A stretch of 64,000 nt of DNA. It comes from Marsupella aquatica (Eukaryota; Marchantiophyta). This document shows, in pieces, positions 1 through 12,087 of this stretch. Location: positions 19,096,001 to 19,160,000 of the forward strand of contig OZ316897.1 of assembly GCA_973895155.1 (NCBI GenBank). The letters run 5' to 3'. The translations under genes and the position numbers were made by a program. The first letter of the stretch is position 1; each line of letters begins with the position of its first letter. The notes beneath the pieces were generated by a model. It was not told the origin of the DNA and made no database searches. It saw nothing but the letters and a program-made list of their open reading frames with translations.

Positions 1-245
1 TTACAATCAGGAAAGCCACAGGTATCTCCATCGAGTTCTGACAAGAAAAACCTTTTACATTGAGTACACTCTCTTAAAAAAGATCCTTCTTTGTTAGAAT
101 TGCAATTACGGTCAAACCCATCCGCAGGCATGTAAATCTTGGAAGACCTCCTTGGGGCGTTCCCCTCCTTTGAGCTATGAGGCGGGGAAACCTCTATTGA
201 GTTGTTGGTCACGCCGAGGTCCTTGGACGTCACTAGTGGATTCAT
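1..245 (-). CDS. N-terminal part of an unidentified Cys-rich protein (runs off left edge)
   Basis: An open frame of 81 codons starts at the ATG at 245-243 and runs off the window without a stop. It begins MNPLVTSKDL, is rich in Ser and Lys, and ends in two Cys pairs (CTQC, then CGFPDC about 13 residues later) preceded by FLRE. This spacing could form a zinc-binding knuckle, loosely reminiscent of FLZ-type fingers, but the family cannot be named from this fragment. No transposon motif is visible, so it may be a host gene. It is transcribed in the same direction as the broken gene upstream (595-14210), with a 349-bp space between them. The start choice rests on this being the first ATG in an otherwise open frame. 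Confidence 0.45.
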   Translation of the reverse strand, partial: MNPLVTSKDLGVTNNSIEVSPPHSSKEGNAPRRSSKIYMPADGFDRNCNSNKEGSFLRECTQCKRFFLSELDGDTCGFPDC

Positions 246-594
246 CGAGAGAACTCAAGAGATCCTCTCGAAATCAGATTAAGAAATATGAAAACTAACA
301 CAAATCAAATGATGACAGAAACTAACATCAATAGTAGATTGAAAATGAATCAGAAACCGCAGAATGGGAAAGGAGAGTGAGGAGTTCCCTATTTGGACAA
401 GACCAAGAAACGGCCAAAGCGTGCAAATCACGGGTCTACGGCCATGTCGCTTTCAGTAGACCCTAACCTAGAGACCAGAGCGAGGCCGCTCTACGTGACC
501 CTCGTGCAGATCCAAATGGTCTACCTAAACCTTCCTTGGTAAGGCAAAACAAAGGGGCCCTACGCGAGCCTCGTGCTGAAACAAACACTCCGTT
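246..594. other. Intergenic stretch with two copies of a GC-rich motif
   Basis: No coding frame is supported. Two near-copies of a motif reading CTACGYGASCCTCGTGC lie at about 500-516 and 560-576. The same motif recurs elsewhere in the window. The stretch probably contains the 5' region of the Cys-rich gene at 1-245. Confidence 0.3.
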
Positions 595-919
595 CAGAAG
601 TTCTTGGAAATGTATGCATTCACGCTTTCAAGAACATGAATTGGAACTTTCACTTTGTACCCTTTGCCTTTGAATTCCAGCCATTGATTGTAGACGTTGC
701 GAGGAGCCAGTCGTGTTGGATTGTAGGACTTTGGTAATTTGGATCAACTTCCCATGACTTTTTAGAATTGAAACAATCCCAATATCGTTCAAAGTCTGGG
801 ACAGATGATTTTCGATGGACAGGTCTCCACCATTCCACCTCAAACTCCCCAGCATGAGCATCATCCGGAACCCGCACAACACGATCCATGGCTCTTCCTA
901 GCCATAATCAAAGGGGAAC
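595..919 (-). pseudogene. Broken DUF7869-like transposase gene, C-terminal piece
   Basis: The minus strand holds the last piece of the gene that starts at 14210. A frame around 882-700 reads VRVPDDAHAGEFEVEWWRP and a DPNYQSP block, then must shift near 690 to continue as NQWLEFKGKGYKVKVPI and stop at about 595. The upstream part carries an in-frame TAG and a shift close to the MITE junction. Positions 912-919 are one copy of the 8-bp target duplication of the MITE at 920-1122; removing the MITE and one duplication reconnects this piece with 1131-1464. The assignment to one gene is by continuity of reading across the insertion, not by database comparison. Confidence 0.6.
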
Positions 920-1122
920 CCTTGGGCCCTCACTCCATGTAAAAGAAGTGGACCCCCCTGCGATCAGGCCCTTTTCATGTTTACCCCTTGTTATTTCCAT
1001 TTTACCATTAAAAGTTCCCTTATTACTGGTAATAATTATAATTATTAGTTCAAAATGAAGAAAAACTCCCCTTCAAGCGTTCGCACGTCCTCCATGTATT
1101 AGTTAAGACTAAGGGCCCAGGG
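920..1122. mobile_element. hAT-type MITE, copy 1 (203 bp)
   Basis: The element has terminal inverted repeats (CCTTGGGCCCTCA at the left, CCCTGGGCCCTTA read inward from the right) and is flanked by the 8-bp direct repeat AGGGGAAC (912-919 and 1123-1130). An 8-bp duplication is typical of hAT transposons. There is no coding capacity; the inside is AT-rich. It is nearly identical to the element at 14778-14979 and lies inside the coding sequence of the broken DUF7869-like gene. Confidence 0.85.
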
Positions 1123-1464
1123 AGGGGAACTGTTTGTTTGAATTCATCTGTTGGACGAAGAATAATAAACGTATCCTTTTTAATATCCTCAAGTGGGGAG
1201 AATCTTGACCTTTCTCGCTCCGAGCGGTGGCCAACAAATATTGTCTGTCTCTCGTATTGATCTTCCTGACATTGTTGACAGAGCCAATGTTATTCTCAGA
1301 AATCCCAACCTCAGCTCGATATTTGATTCTATGGTTAGTTCTTGGCCAAAACCCATCGAGTAGCAGATAGTCCCTCTCCAGATTAGGCGCAGAGCACAGG
1401 GAACCTTTGAAGACCCTGATGACATTTTCCCAATACTCAATTTCCGGGGATCGAAAATGATATC
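1123..1464 (-). pseudogene. Broken DUF7869-like gene, piece between two hAT insertions
   Basis: Minus-strand reading continues from the piece at 2542-4606 across the 1077-bp insertion. With one copy of the ATGATATC duplication kept, the frame passes straight through the junction as TSEGYHFRSPEIEYWENVI and stays open for about 110 codons to the next insertion. It has no recognised motif of its own. The segment is predicted to be the region after the GHTHEDVD core. Confidence 0.6.
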
Positions 1465-2541
1465 CCCTGGGCCCTTAGCTTAACTAATATGGGACCCCCC
1501 GTGCGTACAACTCAAGGGGTTTATAAATCCCTTTTTTGAATAATAGTTATAATCGCTTATAATGTAACAACCCTTTGTTTTATTGGGTTCCATGTTATAA
1601 TGAACCAAGGTGATCTAAGAAATAGGGTTCGGACAATAGTTTTATGGAAGGGTAAAGCATATGGGGCCGCCACACGTCAATAACTCATTCATCCACGTGT
1701 CATTACATCCTTGGTTTGGGGTGTGCAAACACATTTGAATTTTTGGGGGATAGGGGCAATTTTGCCTTTAGGGGATCTCGTTTACCATTTATGGATGACC
1801 AAAATGGTCTGCCGTTGATCTCTTTGTTGATCTATATCAAACGGTGTAGGGATATATATGGCCTAGTAGGGCCCCCAAAGGAGGAGGTCAAGTTGACAAC
1901 GTTGTTCAATGCGTGTTGCGTTAGATGGGGATTCTATGATGCCCAAGTGATAGAGAGAGTCTCAATCCAGAGTCACTTATGTACCTCGGTGGATATTTAT
2001 CACTTCTAGTGATCAAAGAATTGGTTTAAATGTAATAAGTTTTCCAATGCTTTAGACTCAAAGGATAACTTTCTTGTAAACAATGATGAATATGCTCAAC
2101 AGACTATGGAACCAACTTAAGTGCAATGTGGACTTACAATTTTCATAGATGACAGCGTAGGATGTTTACAACTTAAAATTGGATACTTGTATGCGTTTGT
2201 TTGACTCTTAAATGCCTTGACTCCTACCTTCTTGCAAGGAAGTGTGTACATGAAGAATATGTTGTTCTTGTTTTTGCTTTTGATAATGTGAAATGTTTAT
2301 TCCAATCTATTTGACTTAGAATCTCTTGGACAGAATTTTTTTTATAACACCTGAAGAGCATATTTAATGTCATTTTGATGAAGATTATAATAGCCCAAAG
2401 GGCTTTCTTAATGACCCAAAAGTAATTTATTAATACTAATAAGAGCTTTTTAAAAGGGCAAAAAATAGTACTGAAGGGGTTTGGAGGGGAGGGGCGTTCA
2501 CAGGCGGGTTCCATTAATATACACGGAGTAAGGGCCCAGGG
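1465..2541. mobile_element. Non-autonomous hAT-type element (1077 bp)
   Basis: The termini are the perfect inverted repeat CCCTGGGCCCTTA, and the flanks are the 8-bp duplication ATGATATC (1457-1464 and 2542-2549). The ends match those of the two ~200-bp MITEs, so all three belong to one family, this one being a longer member. Inside, a 97-codon frame at 1716-2009 (+) shows no recognisable domain and is probably chance or a captured fragment. No transposase is visible. The element interrupts the reading frame of the DUF7869-like gene. Confidence 0.85.
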
Positions 2542-4606
2542 ATGATATCCCTCTGATGTGACATCTTTCCAGGCGGCTTTTAGTCATGAAACGTAATGAA
2601 CAAGGTATTCGAGAATGTCACTCGCTTGCTTATGAGTCGACTCCATTTGTTTTGAAAGAGGATTTCTGGAGTGAAACACAGAGTCCTTTCCAGTAGTTTT
2701 CCAAATGGTGTGACCTTTTGCAATTAGCCGCGGCAAATCAATTTTCTCCCGATATTGATAAACAGGTGTATTTTCTTTCATTGAAAACAAGAACTGCATA
2801 GGGGCCGACTGACCTTGGATCTTCTTCACATAAGAAGAAACATAAGCTTTGTATCCAGCAACCTCCTGGATGAATCTTGGGACTGGATGCTTCTTCTCAC
2901 ACTCCCAAACTTCAGCCATCAAACTAAAGAAAGTTGTTAACTCACGATGATAAATTCAAATTCCTACTTGTGAAAAGAATGCGTCAACGTCCTCATGAGT
3001 ATGACCAACCATCAGGAAGGAGAGTGTAACAGACTCAAACACTCCTCGAAGAACAAGCTCACTGCAATATGCAATCACGGTCTGATTCTTATTGTCCTTC
3101 CCTGAATTGTCAAGTTGGAGGTGCAAATGGCGTGGAAGTGATTGAAAAGAATTGGAGGACGAGGCCAGGGTTCCACGCGAGGCTCACGCGGAGCTTCGTT
3201 TTCAAAACCTTTAAAATGGTCAAAATCCACATTCTTCCTTTCTAAATAGCCAATCTCAAAAGCCCGATGATCTAAAAGCGCAACAAAAATAGGATCAGAC
3301 ACGTCTGTGCTCCTCAGTGATAAATCTCCAGTCTTATCCCCAGAGAATGACTCAAGATCCCTGAACAACTTCAAAAGAGATGAGACTGTGAAATCAGGAT
3401 CACTCGCCCACAATCCACCAAGTGCAAAATGGGCATAGATTTTGGGATCCCGTCCATGCGTGAGCATTCCAGTCAACGTCATCGATAACGGAATTGATTT
3501 ACCCGCTTGACTTTTAAGAGTTGAAGTCATTTTTGGTATCCATGTTTTGGCTTGATCCATTTTGTCATGAATCACCGAGAGATACTTCTCTGGCTCTTGA
3601 TCTGCTGTCAGTTTGGCTGCATAATACATGCTTCTTCGGGACTGTTGTTCCAGCATGTGACATTCTCTTTTGGCCTTGATTTCAAGAACAACATCTTGTC
3701 TCTTCTCGCCTCGAAGAGTCTCTTTGATTGTAGTACAGAGATCGCATTTTGCAAAATTGCTTCGATCAGGAAACTGAAAATTGGGAAACTTTTTCTCCAA
3801 TATCTTGTAGAAAGTAGCAATGACAGGAGAAGAAGCTCCAAGATTCTTGTTAAGCTCGCAAGCCTCTTCATAAACATCTTTCCTCTTGTAGCTTATGGGA
3901 ACCCTATACACAACCCTTTATGGAGATGAGGCATAGGCTCTGCACATTTCTGGAATACACTTCGTATAGACTCCACAAACAGCGTGACGTAGTCTTTGGT
4001 TTTCATTGATCCTTGGTTGCCATGAACGCCAACTTTTGCCCCATTCCGATACTGACTATAGATTGAATAGAAGGTTCCTCTGGAGAAACCATGGATGGTC
4101 CAAAACCCTTCTTTACAGACATGTGTCCCACAAAAAATAATCATCCTGGCCTCTATAGTTTCCGTATCCCTCCCGTGTAGATGGTTCAAAACGTACGTTT
4201 GTTGATCGGCGTGAGAGAGACCATAAAATTCATCTCTAAACTGATTGACCACTTCCCACTTTTGTCTCCTACAACAATTCTTTGTGCAACACTCAACCTG
4301 GAAGACAGCATCAATAGATTCCCGAGTCTTCTTTCTGTTACGCCTTCTATGAATCTTCTTCCTTTCCTTCTCCTCAGGAGCCTGCGGGTTGCGACGTTGA
4401 TTATTATAGCCTTGCTTTGGTTTAACATATGATACAATTGCTCGCTTGGGATTCAGGAATTCATTTTGATCCAATAGATCGCTTAACAATTGCATTCCAA
4501 GCTCGATCCGAGTTCTCCGCAAAGGCCATTTGATTGTGCAAGGCGTTCCCTCAACAAAATAAGGGAACGTCATCTTTGAGATGTTGTTGTCGGTGGCTAG
4601 TGTGAG
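2542..4606 (-). pseudogene. Broken DUF7869-like transposase gene, central and catalytic-core piece
   Basis: This is the longest piece of the interrupted gene. Reading leftward from 4606 it encodes a region with basic stretches and paired Cys (CCTKNCC), then after a one-base shift near 3905 a helical region with the zinc-knuckle-like FAKCDLC and DKMDQAKT. After another shift near 3165 it reads LQLDNSGKDNKNQ and MVGHTHEDVDAFFS (about 3135-2975). That DN...GHTHEDVD arrangement is the hallmark of the DUF7869 family, an RNase H-like fold seen in transposon-type genes of plants and invertebrates. A GT-AG intron (about 2925-2970) separates this from EVWECEKKHPVPRF. An in-frame TGA follows at 2584-2586 before the hAT insertion. 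At least two frameshifts and one stop make it a pseudogene. The family name is from memory of the motif. Confidence 0.65.
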
Positions 4607-4721
4607 TGTGATGCCTAGACAGGAATCACTCGGCCAGTTAAGTGGGTAAAGTAGGAAGGCACCCTAGGAACACCTTAGTATAGGGACAAAACAAGGAAAA
4701 TATAAATAATTAGGGGCAACC

Positions 4722-7700
4722 ATGGAACCCGGGCCGAGGCCGGAGGTAAGGACGCTGAGGGTGAAAACTCGATTAGGGTTAGGGCGCGTTAAGCGTCGGC
4801 GGCTAGGAAGGATCAACGGGAAGAAGGACCGGCAGAGGAGAGGGGTAAGGAGCGCTTGCAGGAGATGGTGGCTCATTTGCGAGCACGAACTAGGCAGACG
4901 ACTACGGGAGGCCAACTACTGTCAGCTGCTTAGGCAAGCACTCGGGGAGAGAGTAGATACCGATGATCAACCTAAGGAGGGTATGAGCAACGTCAATCAA
5001 GCGGCACATTTCTGGGGATGCCTGTTCGAACGGGCAACTGAGTACATCAAGACTTACGAGGACGAGGAATCAGAAAGGGTAGCTCGAGAACGGCAGGAGC
5101 TCGCTCGATTGTGGGAGCTACAGAAGACGGCTTTCTTAGGAGGCGAACTCATCAAGGACGAGTTCCTGTGGACGCCTACTTCCAATCAACTCGACGATCT
5201 TCTGTTTTGCAAAGACAGCGTCGTCGGCATCCGAGAGGCCATCAAGAACTGCAACGACATACACTGGGAATTAAAGGGTAGCACGGAAAGGTGGACCCAG
5301 GCAACGGTGCTAGGAGAAACCTCCACGGCAGCAGAGATGAAGAGGAAGGGAGCCGTCAACGATGAAGCCACCCCGGCAAAAAGAACGAGGTCGGCGGCAC
5401 CAAAGAAGCCAGCCGAGCAGCAGAGCAGGAGGCAGGGAGAAGCCGAAGAGGAGGAGGTCGATCCCATCAAGGCCATTCCAACCAGGGATGACACCTGGAA
5501 GGGCTGGGCGGCAACCCTACCGGTGGAAGTGCAACTATATTTTGCACGGGAGGAGGATGCATGCTTTACGGCCATGCAGACCAAGAAGTATCAAGGCTTC
5601 ATGGCCGGATCCGGCTTAGAGGCCTTTGTAAGATTACCATGGCTGAAGCCGGAGGTACCGGAGTCAGACCTATTAGAATTCGTGGGGTCATGGGAACCAG
5701 AGACCAATTGCACGAGGATATATGGGAAGGATTTCTATCTTACTCCCAAGGTAATTGCCGAAGTGTTTTGCTTGCCGATAGGCAATAAGACCAAAGTTAA
5801 TACCAGGAAGACCTTGCCTGACAAGGAGTTCCGGTCGTTCCCAGGGCCATCAACGAAGAATGGCTTCTTCCGGAACACCTGCACCAACCCGCACATAGGA
5901 GAGATGATCGACTTCTTGCGGGTGACCATGCATTGTAACTTGCCGAGGGCAGAGATCGGCAAGGCACAGGTCTATCTGGCAGAGAGGCCAGACCCAAGTC
6001 GGGACTACAACGGGTACCTCCTCAACCAATTGAAGAAGATCTTAAAGGAGGAGCAACAGGTAATCGGCATGGGGAGCGTGTCACGGCTTGGCTATCACAT
6101 GCCGCTGTTGTGCCGGTATGCCAGAGGTCAGACTTTTGCCCCAGTACTTCCCCTGCAGGTAAGGGCACCCGAGGAAGCTCCAACGCCGAGGCCATTGGCT
6201 GAGAAGCCTCAACCACCTGTTAGCCCTACGATCGAGCAGGTGTGTAGGCCCAGAAGGAGGACTTGCCGATGCAGCAACCAAGCATGCAGAGGAGAAAGAA
6301 AAGAAATCGGCATCGGCAACAACAACGGCAACGGCAACAATGCAGGACACTACTACAGAGGTAGGCCTACACCGGCTCACAAGAGAAAACCCCTTTGCTG
6401 GAGACAAGGAGAGAATCAGGCCGGAATCCAAGCCAGGTGTTCGAATGTATGTGGGAATCTCAAGCTCCGAATCTGAGGCAGAATTGCCTGAAGCTCCTAT
6501 CGACGAAGAGGAGAGGGAGAAGCCGGACGTCCAAGAAGAAGAGGAGGCAGTGGAGGACTGCAGCCATGATAATTCCGGCTATGGGTCGGACCATCACGTT
6601 CCAGGAGTAAGGACCTGTGGCCGGTTTGTCCCCACACTTCCAAGGGTAGTGCGAGGGGACCCCAACCAGCAGAGTAGCCCTGAGTCTCCCCCACCAGATG
6701 TTGCTCCCCCGAGCTTTGATGGCATAAAACAGACGGTGCAGGAATTTCAGGAGCGAATCAGGCAGGAAGAGGAGGCAGCCCTGGCTAGGGAAAAGGATTT
6801 ACCAGGAGGAGATTGGCCGGAGGACATCAGGCGGCTAGCCGAAAAAGGAAGCAAACCTCTAGCCACGATTGAAGAGATCCGCAGGACGGCTTGGGAGCAG
6901 AGGCCGCGATGGGCGATGCCAATCACTTCTACTTACTCCACCTACGCTAAGAATAGAGCCATGGAGTATGGTGAGATGTGTGGGGAACTTGCGCTCGGCA
7001 TCTTTGGAGAGGAGTTGGAGGTAGGACCCTTTTTCCATAGGGAGCAGTTGGAGAAGCACCAATTAGAAGAAGCGGTGGCTTTAGAGAGAAGCAAGAAGGA
7101 CGAGGTCATTCGGCGGCTTAGGAGGATGGAAGCCGAGATTGAAGATCTAAGGGCGGCCAAGAAAGCCCAAGATGAACTGCGGATTAAACGGCATGAGCTG
7201 AACATCATGCAGGGGCAGTTGGACACCGCGCAGGCTGATAATCAGAATATCAAGGATAAACTGACTCAGACACAGGGAGAGTTGGCCGACACGATCAAAG
7301 AGAGGGAGAAGTGGAAGCAAGAGCTGAAGAATACAGAGGAGGCCCACATAACAGCCAACAGCCGGGCCATGGCGGAGACCCAAAGAAAGGAATGGGCATT
7401 GAAGGGGGAGCTCGAGAAAATCCGCGGAGCCCTTGAGCAGAAGGAGGCCGAGTTAGGGAAATCCTATCAAGGGATTATGGCGCTGCAGCAGGAGCTTGCG
7501 TCCCTGACGGCCAGCTTCAAGGCCGACCTAAGGGAGAAGGACGAGATGCTCGAACAGACTTACGCCAAGATGAACCACATGGAGTCTGTCATCATTGCAG
7601 AGCTCGACAAGGAGCTAAGAGCAACCCGGGAGGAGAGGACTACCTTGAAACAAGAACGGGAGGAAGCTCAGAAGGAACTAGAGGAGGCACGCAAGGACCT

Positions 7701-8340
7701 GGATGAGACCCAGGAGGAGTTGGAGGAAATCACGAGGAAGATGGAGAACCTCCAGCGGCGGGCCGACAACCAAACGGAGCGGCTGAAGAAACAAGCCGTA
7801 GTATTTAAGTGCTTGTCTTCATCAGGCCCAACTCCAATTGGGGCAACCAAGTTACCAGGAGTGGTACTGGCCGAAGAACAAGCCGCGCCACCTGCACCAG
7901 TGCCGGAAGTAAGTGGGAAGGGGAAGGGACCAGCTGCCGAACCAAAAAAGAAGAAAAAGCGGAAACCTTCAGGGTCAAGGAGTAATCCGACTCCACAAGC
8001 CGTGGTGACCAAGGAGGTAGAACCAGCACCATCCTCCGGCATGAATACGGCAATAGATCCCGCTATCATCACAGGTGGGGGTGGTGCGGTCCAAGCCGAA
8101 CTACTCAGTAATGAGGCCGGTATTCCAGATCCGCCTCTTGAGCAGGCCGGGGAGACCGTAGCCGAGGCTGAGGCCGTAACCGATTCCCGAGCCGATGCCG
8201 ACGCCGATGGTGGACCCAGTCAGGCCGATGGAGAGTTGACTCAGTCAAGGGCAGGTAATCTGTCAGAGAATGAACCTACGGCAGTGGCTGAGGAGGAAGC
8301 GTTGGGGGCGTCCATTAAGGATCCACCACCGGTGTCGTGA
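4722..8340 (+). CDS. Plant-mobile-domain-like / long coiled-coil protein of the inverted element
   Basis: Two overlapping frames, 4722-6476 and 6340-8340, are best read as one spliced gene. CAG|GTAAGG at 6158/6159 and GCAG|GAC at 6345/6346 define a 187-bp intron that joins them in phase, giving about 1143 residues. Residues about 256-465 (WKGWAATLPVEVQLYF, GFMAGSGLEAFVRLPWLKP, FYLTPKVIAEVF) resemble the plant mobile domain found in transposon-derived plant proteins. The second half is acidic, then a long heptad-rich coiled coil (about 7040-7780, full of Glu, Lys, Leu), then a basic KKKKKRK stretch and an Ala/Glu-rich tail. This resembles a structural or gag-like rather than enzymatic protein. 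A near-full copy lies inverted in the right arm. Function and the splice model are inferred; the intact frames are directly seen. Confidence 0.6.
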
Positions 8341-9250
8341 CGGTGCAAGGGCGCCATTCCTTTTAGGGAGGGCGGACGTGGAGGGAGGAGGCGTGAGTGG
8401 GCAGGGCGGGCGCTGATCTCCAAGTTTAGGATTAGGATCAGGACCAGGAGCGGCCCTAACACTTAGCTTAGTGGGATTGCGGTCCCACTGGTAGGAGCAA
8501 CACTTGTGCTCCTGCCTTGCTATACATAGGTTCGGGCAAGTAGATTACTGTTAAGTAGATTAGGCTTACGATGCAAAGAATGGCGGATCCACTACCAGGA
8601 TAAGTACCTGGGCAGCGGGGAGCTCAGGGCCTCTTCTTTAGCAAGTTTTTAGTTTGCACCAGCCGGGCTGGGATCAAGTAGTACGAGAAGCTCTCGGTTA
8701 GTCATACAGTGACCCTTGTGTATATTCATGTTTCCTCATGCCTAAGAGCTGAATAGAGTTGGCCTCACGGCTTAGTTCACAGAGCTTGTGTATGAGATGT
8801 ACTGTTTGTATGGCAAGTGCAGGGTATGACTCAGTCAGAATGAGTCATTTTGCTATTTGTGTGTCGCATTAACTTGTGTGAAGAGTGCCCACATCAACCA
8901 GAAGGAAGGAAAGTAAGCAGGGGAGTGAGAGTTGGATGTGTCGAGCTGAGAGAGGTCTTAGCGGCTTAACCAAGCCTATTGGGGATCATTCCGGTGGCGG
9001 AATCCAAACATACCTAACAAGACGGAGGGGAAGACAGGGGAAGGCCTAGATTAGGCCGGCTACGTATCTCATGACCCGATGAAGGATCTGCCCAGTATAT
9101 GTGTGTAAAATGTTAATAGTAGTAGTAGAAGGTTAGCAGCGTCCCATGCCGCTAAGCCGCGGAAACGGCCTCGCCAAGCGCGAAACCTGTGGGAATCGGC
9201 TTGAGCTGGGGGGTTTCTTGGGTTTTGGGAGCCATGGGACGCACCACAGT
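8341..9250 (+). other. 3' tail of the left arm, no gene
   Basis: This 0.9 kb follows the stop of the plant-mobile-domain-like gene. I see no supported frame. It is conserved in the right arm on the minus strand and so belongs to the element, probably as 3' untranslated or internal non-coding sequence. Confidence 0.5.
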
Positions 9251-9555
9251 GAGAATATTGATCCCGACATGATCATCTCCAACTCTCTCATTGTTAATCG
9301 ATGCTTGAGGGTGCGGATTTGTGATACACCCTCGAGCCAGTAGTGTCTCATCATCATCTTCGTAAAGCAAAGCAAACTTCTTGAACCACCTACTTCAATT
9401 GCTCAGGTCCTCGCTCAAGAGAACATTGTCCTGACTATGGACAGTGTCTCCCGTGGCATCTTGCTCCCCAAAACCTGCTTCCCATTCTAGAGGAATCTCC
9501 TCTTGGTTGTCACCTGGATAAACCGGGCGCTGGCTTTGCGCAAACCTGACGCTGG
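9246..9555 (-). pseudogene. Unique centre of the inverted element: short coding remnant
   Basis: The 305-bp non-repeated centre is readable on the minus strand as one frame with a single TGA: a block containing PGDNQEEIPLEWEAGFGEQD, then after the stop SRWFKKFALLYEDDDETLLARG. Reading continues to the edge of the left arm. The composition looks like genuine protein rather than chance, but I recognise no family. It may be the end of a gene whose remainder was lost when the two arms were brought together. Confidence 0.35.
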
Positions 9556-10067
9556 ACTGTGGTGCGTCCCATGGCTCCCTAAACCCAAGAAACCCCCCAG
9601 CTCAAGCCGATTCCCGCAGGTTTCACGTTTGGCGAGGCCGTTTCCGCGGCTTAGCGGCATGGGATGCTGCTAACCTTCTACTACTACTATTAACATTTTA
9701 CACACATATACTAGACAGATCCTTCATCGGGTCATGAGATACGTAGCTGGCCTAATCTAGGCCTTCCCTTGTCTTCCCCTCCGTCTTGTTAGGTATGTTT
9801 GGATTCCGCCGCCGGAATGATCCCCAATAGGCTTGGTTAAGCCGCTAAGACCTCTCTCAGCTCGACACATCCAACTCTCACTCCCCTGCTTACTTTCCTT
9901 CCTTCTGGTTGATGTGGGCACTCTTCACACAAGTTAATGCGACACACAAATAGCAAAATGACTCCTTCTGACTGAGACTGAGTCATACCATGCACTTCTC
10001 TTACTACTTGATCCCAGCCCGGCTGGTGCAAACTAAAAACTTGCTAAAGAAGAGGCCCTGAGCTCCC

Positions 10068-10167
10068 NNNNNNNNNNNNNNNNNNNNNNNNNNNNNNNNN
10101 NNNNNNNNNNNNNNNNNNNNNNNNNNNNNNNNNNNNNNNNNNNNNNNNNNNNNNNNNNNNNNNNNNN
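10068..10167. other. Assembly gap (100 N)
   Basis: Exactly 100 N. Flanking bases align to left-arm positions 8618 and 8481, so about 136 bp are expected here. The round size marks a scaffolding gap of unknown true length. Confidence 0.98.
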
Positions 10168-12087
10168 CGCAATCCCACTAAGCTAAGTGTCAGGGCCGCT
10201 CCTGGTCCTGATCCTAATCCTAAACTTGGAGATCAGCGCCCGCCCTGCCCACTCACGCCTCCTACCTCCACGTCCACCCTTCCTAAAAGGAACGGCGCCC
10301 TTGCACCGTCACGACACCGGTGGTGGATCCTTAATGGACGCCCCCAACGCTTCCTCCTCAGCCACTGTCGTAGGTTCGTTCTCTGACAGATTACCTGCCC
10401 TTGACTGAGTCAACTCTCCATCGGCCTGACTGGGTCTACCATCGGCATCGGCGTTGGCTCGGGAATCATTCTCGGCTACGGCCTCAGCCTCGGCTATGGT
10501 CTCCCCGGCCTGCTCAAGAGGCGGATCTGGGATACCAGCCTCATTATTGAGTAGTTCGGCTTGGGCCGCGTCATCCCCACCTTTGGTGATAGCGGAATCT
10601 ATTGCCGTGTTCATGCCGGAGGTTGGTGCTGAGTCTACCTCCTTGGTCACCACGGCCAGCGAAGTCGTATTACTCTTTGACCCTGAAGGTTTCCGCTTCT
10701 TCTTCTTTTCTGGTTTGGCAGCTGGTCCCTTCCCCTTCCCACTTACTTCCGGCACTGGTGCAGGTGGCGCGGCTTGTTCTTCGGCCAGTACCACTCCTGG
10801 TAACTTGGTTGCCCCAATTGGAGTTGGGCCTGATGAAGACAAGCACTTAAATACTGCGGCTTGTTTCTTCAGCCGCTCTGTTTGGTTGTCGGCCCGCCGC
10901 TGTAGGTTCTCCATCTTCCTTGTGATTTCCTCCAACTCCTCCTACACCTCGTCCAGGTCCTTGCGCGCCTCCTCTAGTTCCTTCTGGGCTTCCTCCCGTT
11001 CCCTGTGGGCTTCCTCCAGTTCTTTCTTCAAGGTAGCCCTCTCCGAGCCCGGGTTGCTCTTAGCTCCTTGTCGAGCTCTGCAATGATGACAGACTCCATC
11101 TGGTTCATCTTGGCGTAAGTCTGATCGAGCATCTCGTCCTTCTCCCGTAGGTCGGCCTTGAAGCTGGCCGTCAGGGACGCAAGCTCCTGCTGCAGGGCCA
11201 TAATCCCTTGATAGGATTTCCCTAACTCGGCCTCCTTCTGCTCAAGGGCTCCGCGGATTTTCTCGAGCTCCCCCTTCAACGCCCATTCCTTTCTTTGGGT
11301 CTCCGCCATGGCCCGGTTGTTGGCTGTTATGTGGGCCTCCTCTGCATTCCTCAGCTCTCGCTTCCATTTCTCCCTGTCCTTGATTGCGTCGGCCAACTCT
11401 CCTTGGGTCCGCGTCAGTAGATTCTCGATCATCCGATTATCAGATTGTGCGGTATCCAACTGGCCCTACATGATATTTAGCTCATGCCGCTTAATCCGCA
11501 GCTCATCTTGGGCTTTCTTGGCCACCCTCAGGTTCTTGATTTCGGCTTCCCTTTCCCTAAGCCGACGGATGACCTCGTCCTTCTTGCTTCTTTCCAAGGC
11601 CACCGCTTCTTCTAATTGGCGCTTCTCCAACATCTCCCTCTGGAAAAAGGGTCCCTGCTCCAACTCCTCCCCAAAGATGCTGAGCGTCAGTTCTCCACAC
11701 ATCTCCCCGTACTCCATGGCTCTGTCTTTAGCATAGGTGGAGGAAGTAGAAGTCATCGGCATCATCCACCGCGGCCTCTACTCCCAAGCCGTCTTGCGGA
11801 TCTCTTCAATCGTGGCTAGAGCTTTGCTTCCTTTTTTGGCTACCCGCCTGATGTCCTCCGGCCAATCTCCTCCTGGCAAATCCTTTTCCCTAGCCAGGGC
11901 TTCCTTCTCTTCCTGCCTGATTCGCTCCTGAAATTCTTGCGCCGTCTGTTTTATGGCGTCCTTTGGCTCGGATAGCAAAGGAATGAGTGGTAGATTTATA
12001 GATGGGACCTTAGGGAATAAGGTTTCTTTGGGAATATAGGGGTGGGGCGTCCTTTGGCCCAGATAGCAAAGGAATAGAAGAGCCATC

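Larger units (their letters stand above)
4607..9250. repeat. Left arm of the giant inverted repeat
   Basis: The arm begins TGTGATGCCTAGACAGG and pairs with the right arm read on the minus strand. It holds a 115-bp leader, the plant-mobile-domain/coiled-coil gene at 4722-8340, and a 0.9-kb tail. At 8482-8617 it supplies the sequence that is missing from the right arm under the N gap. Confidence 0.8.
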
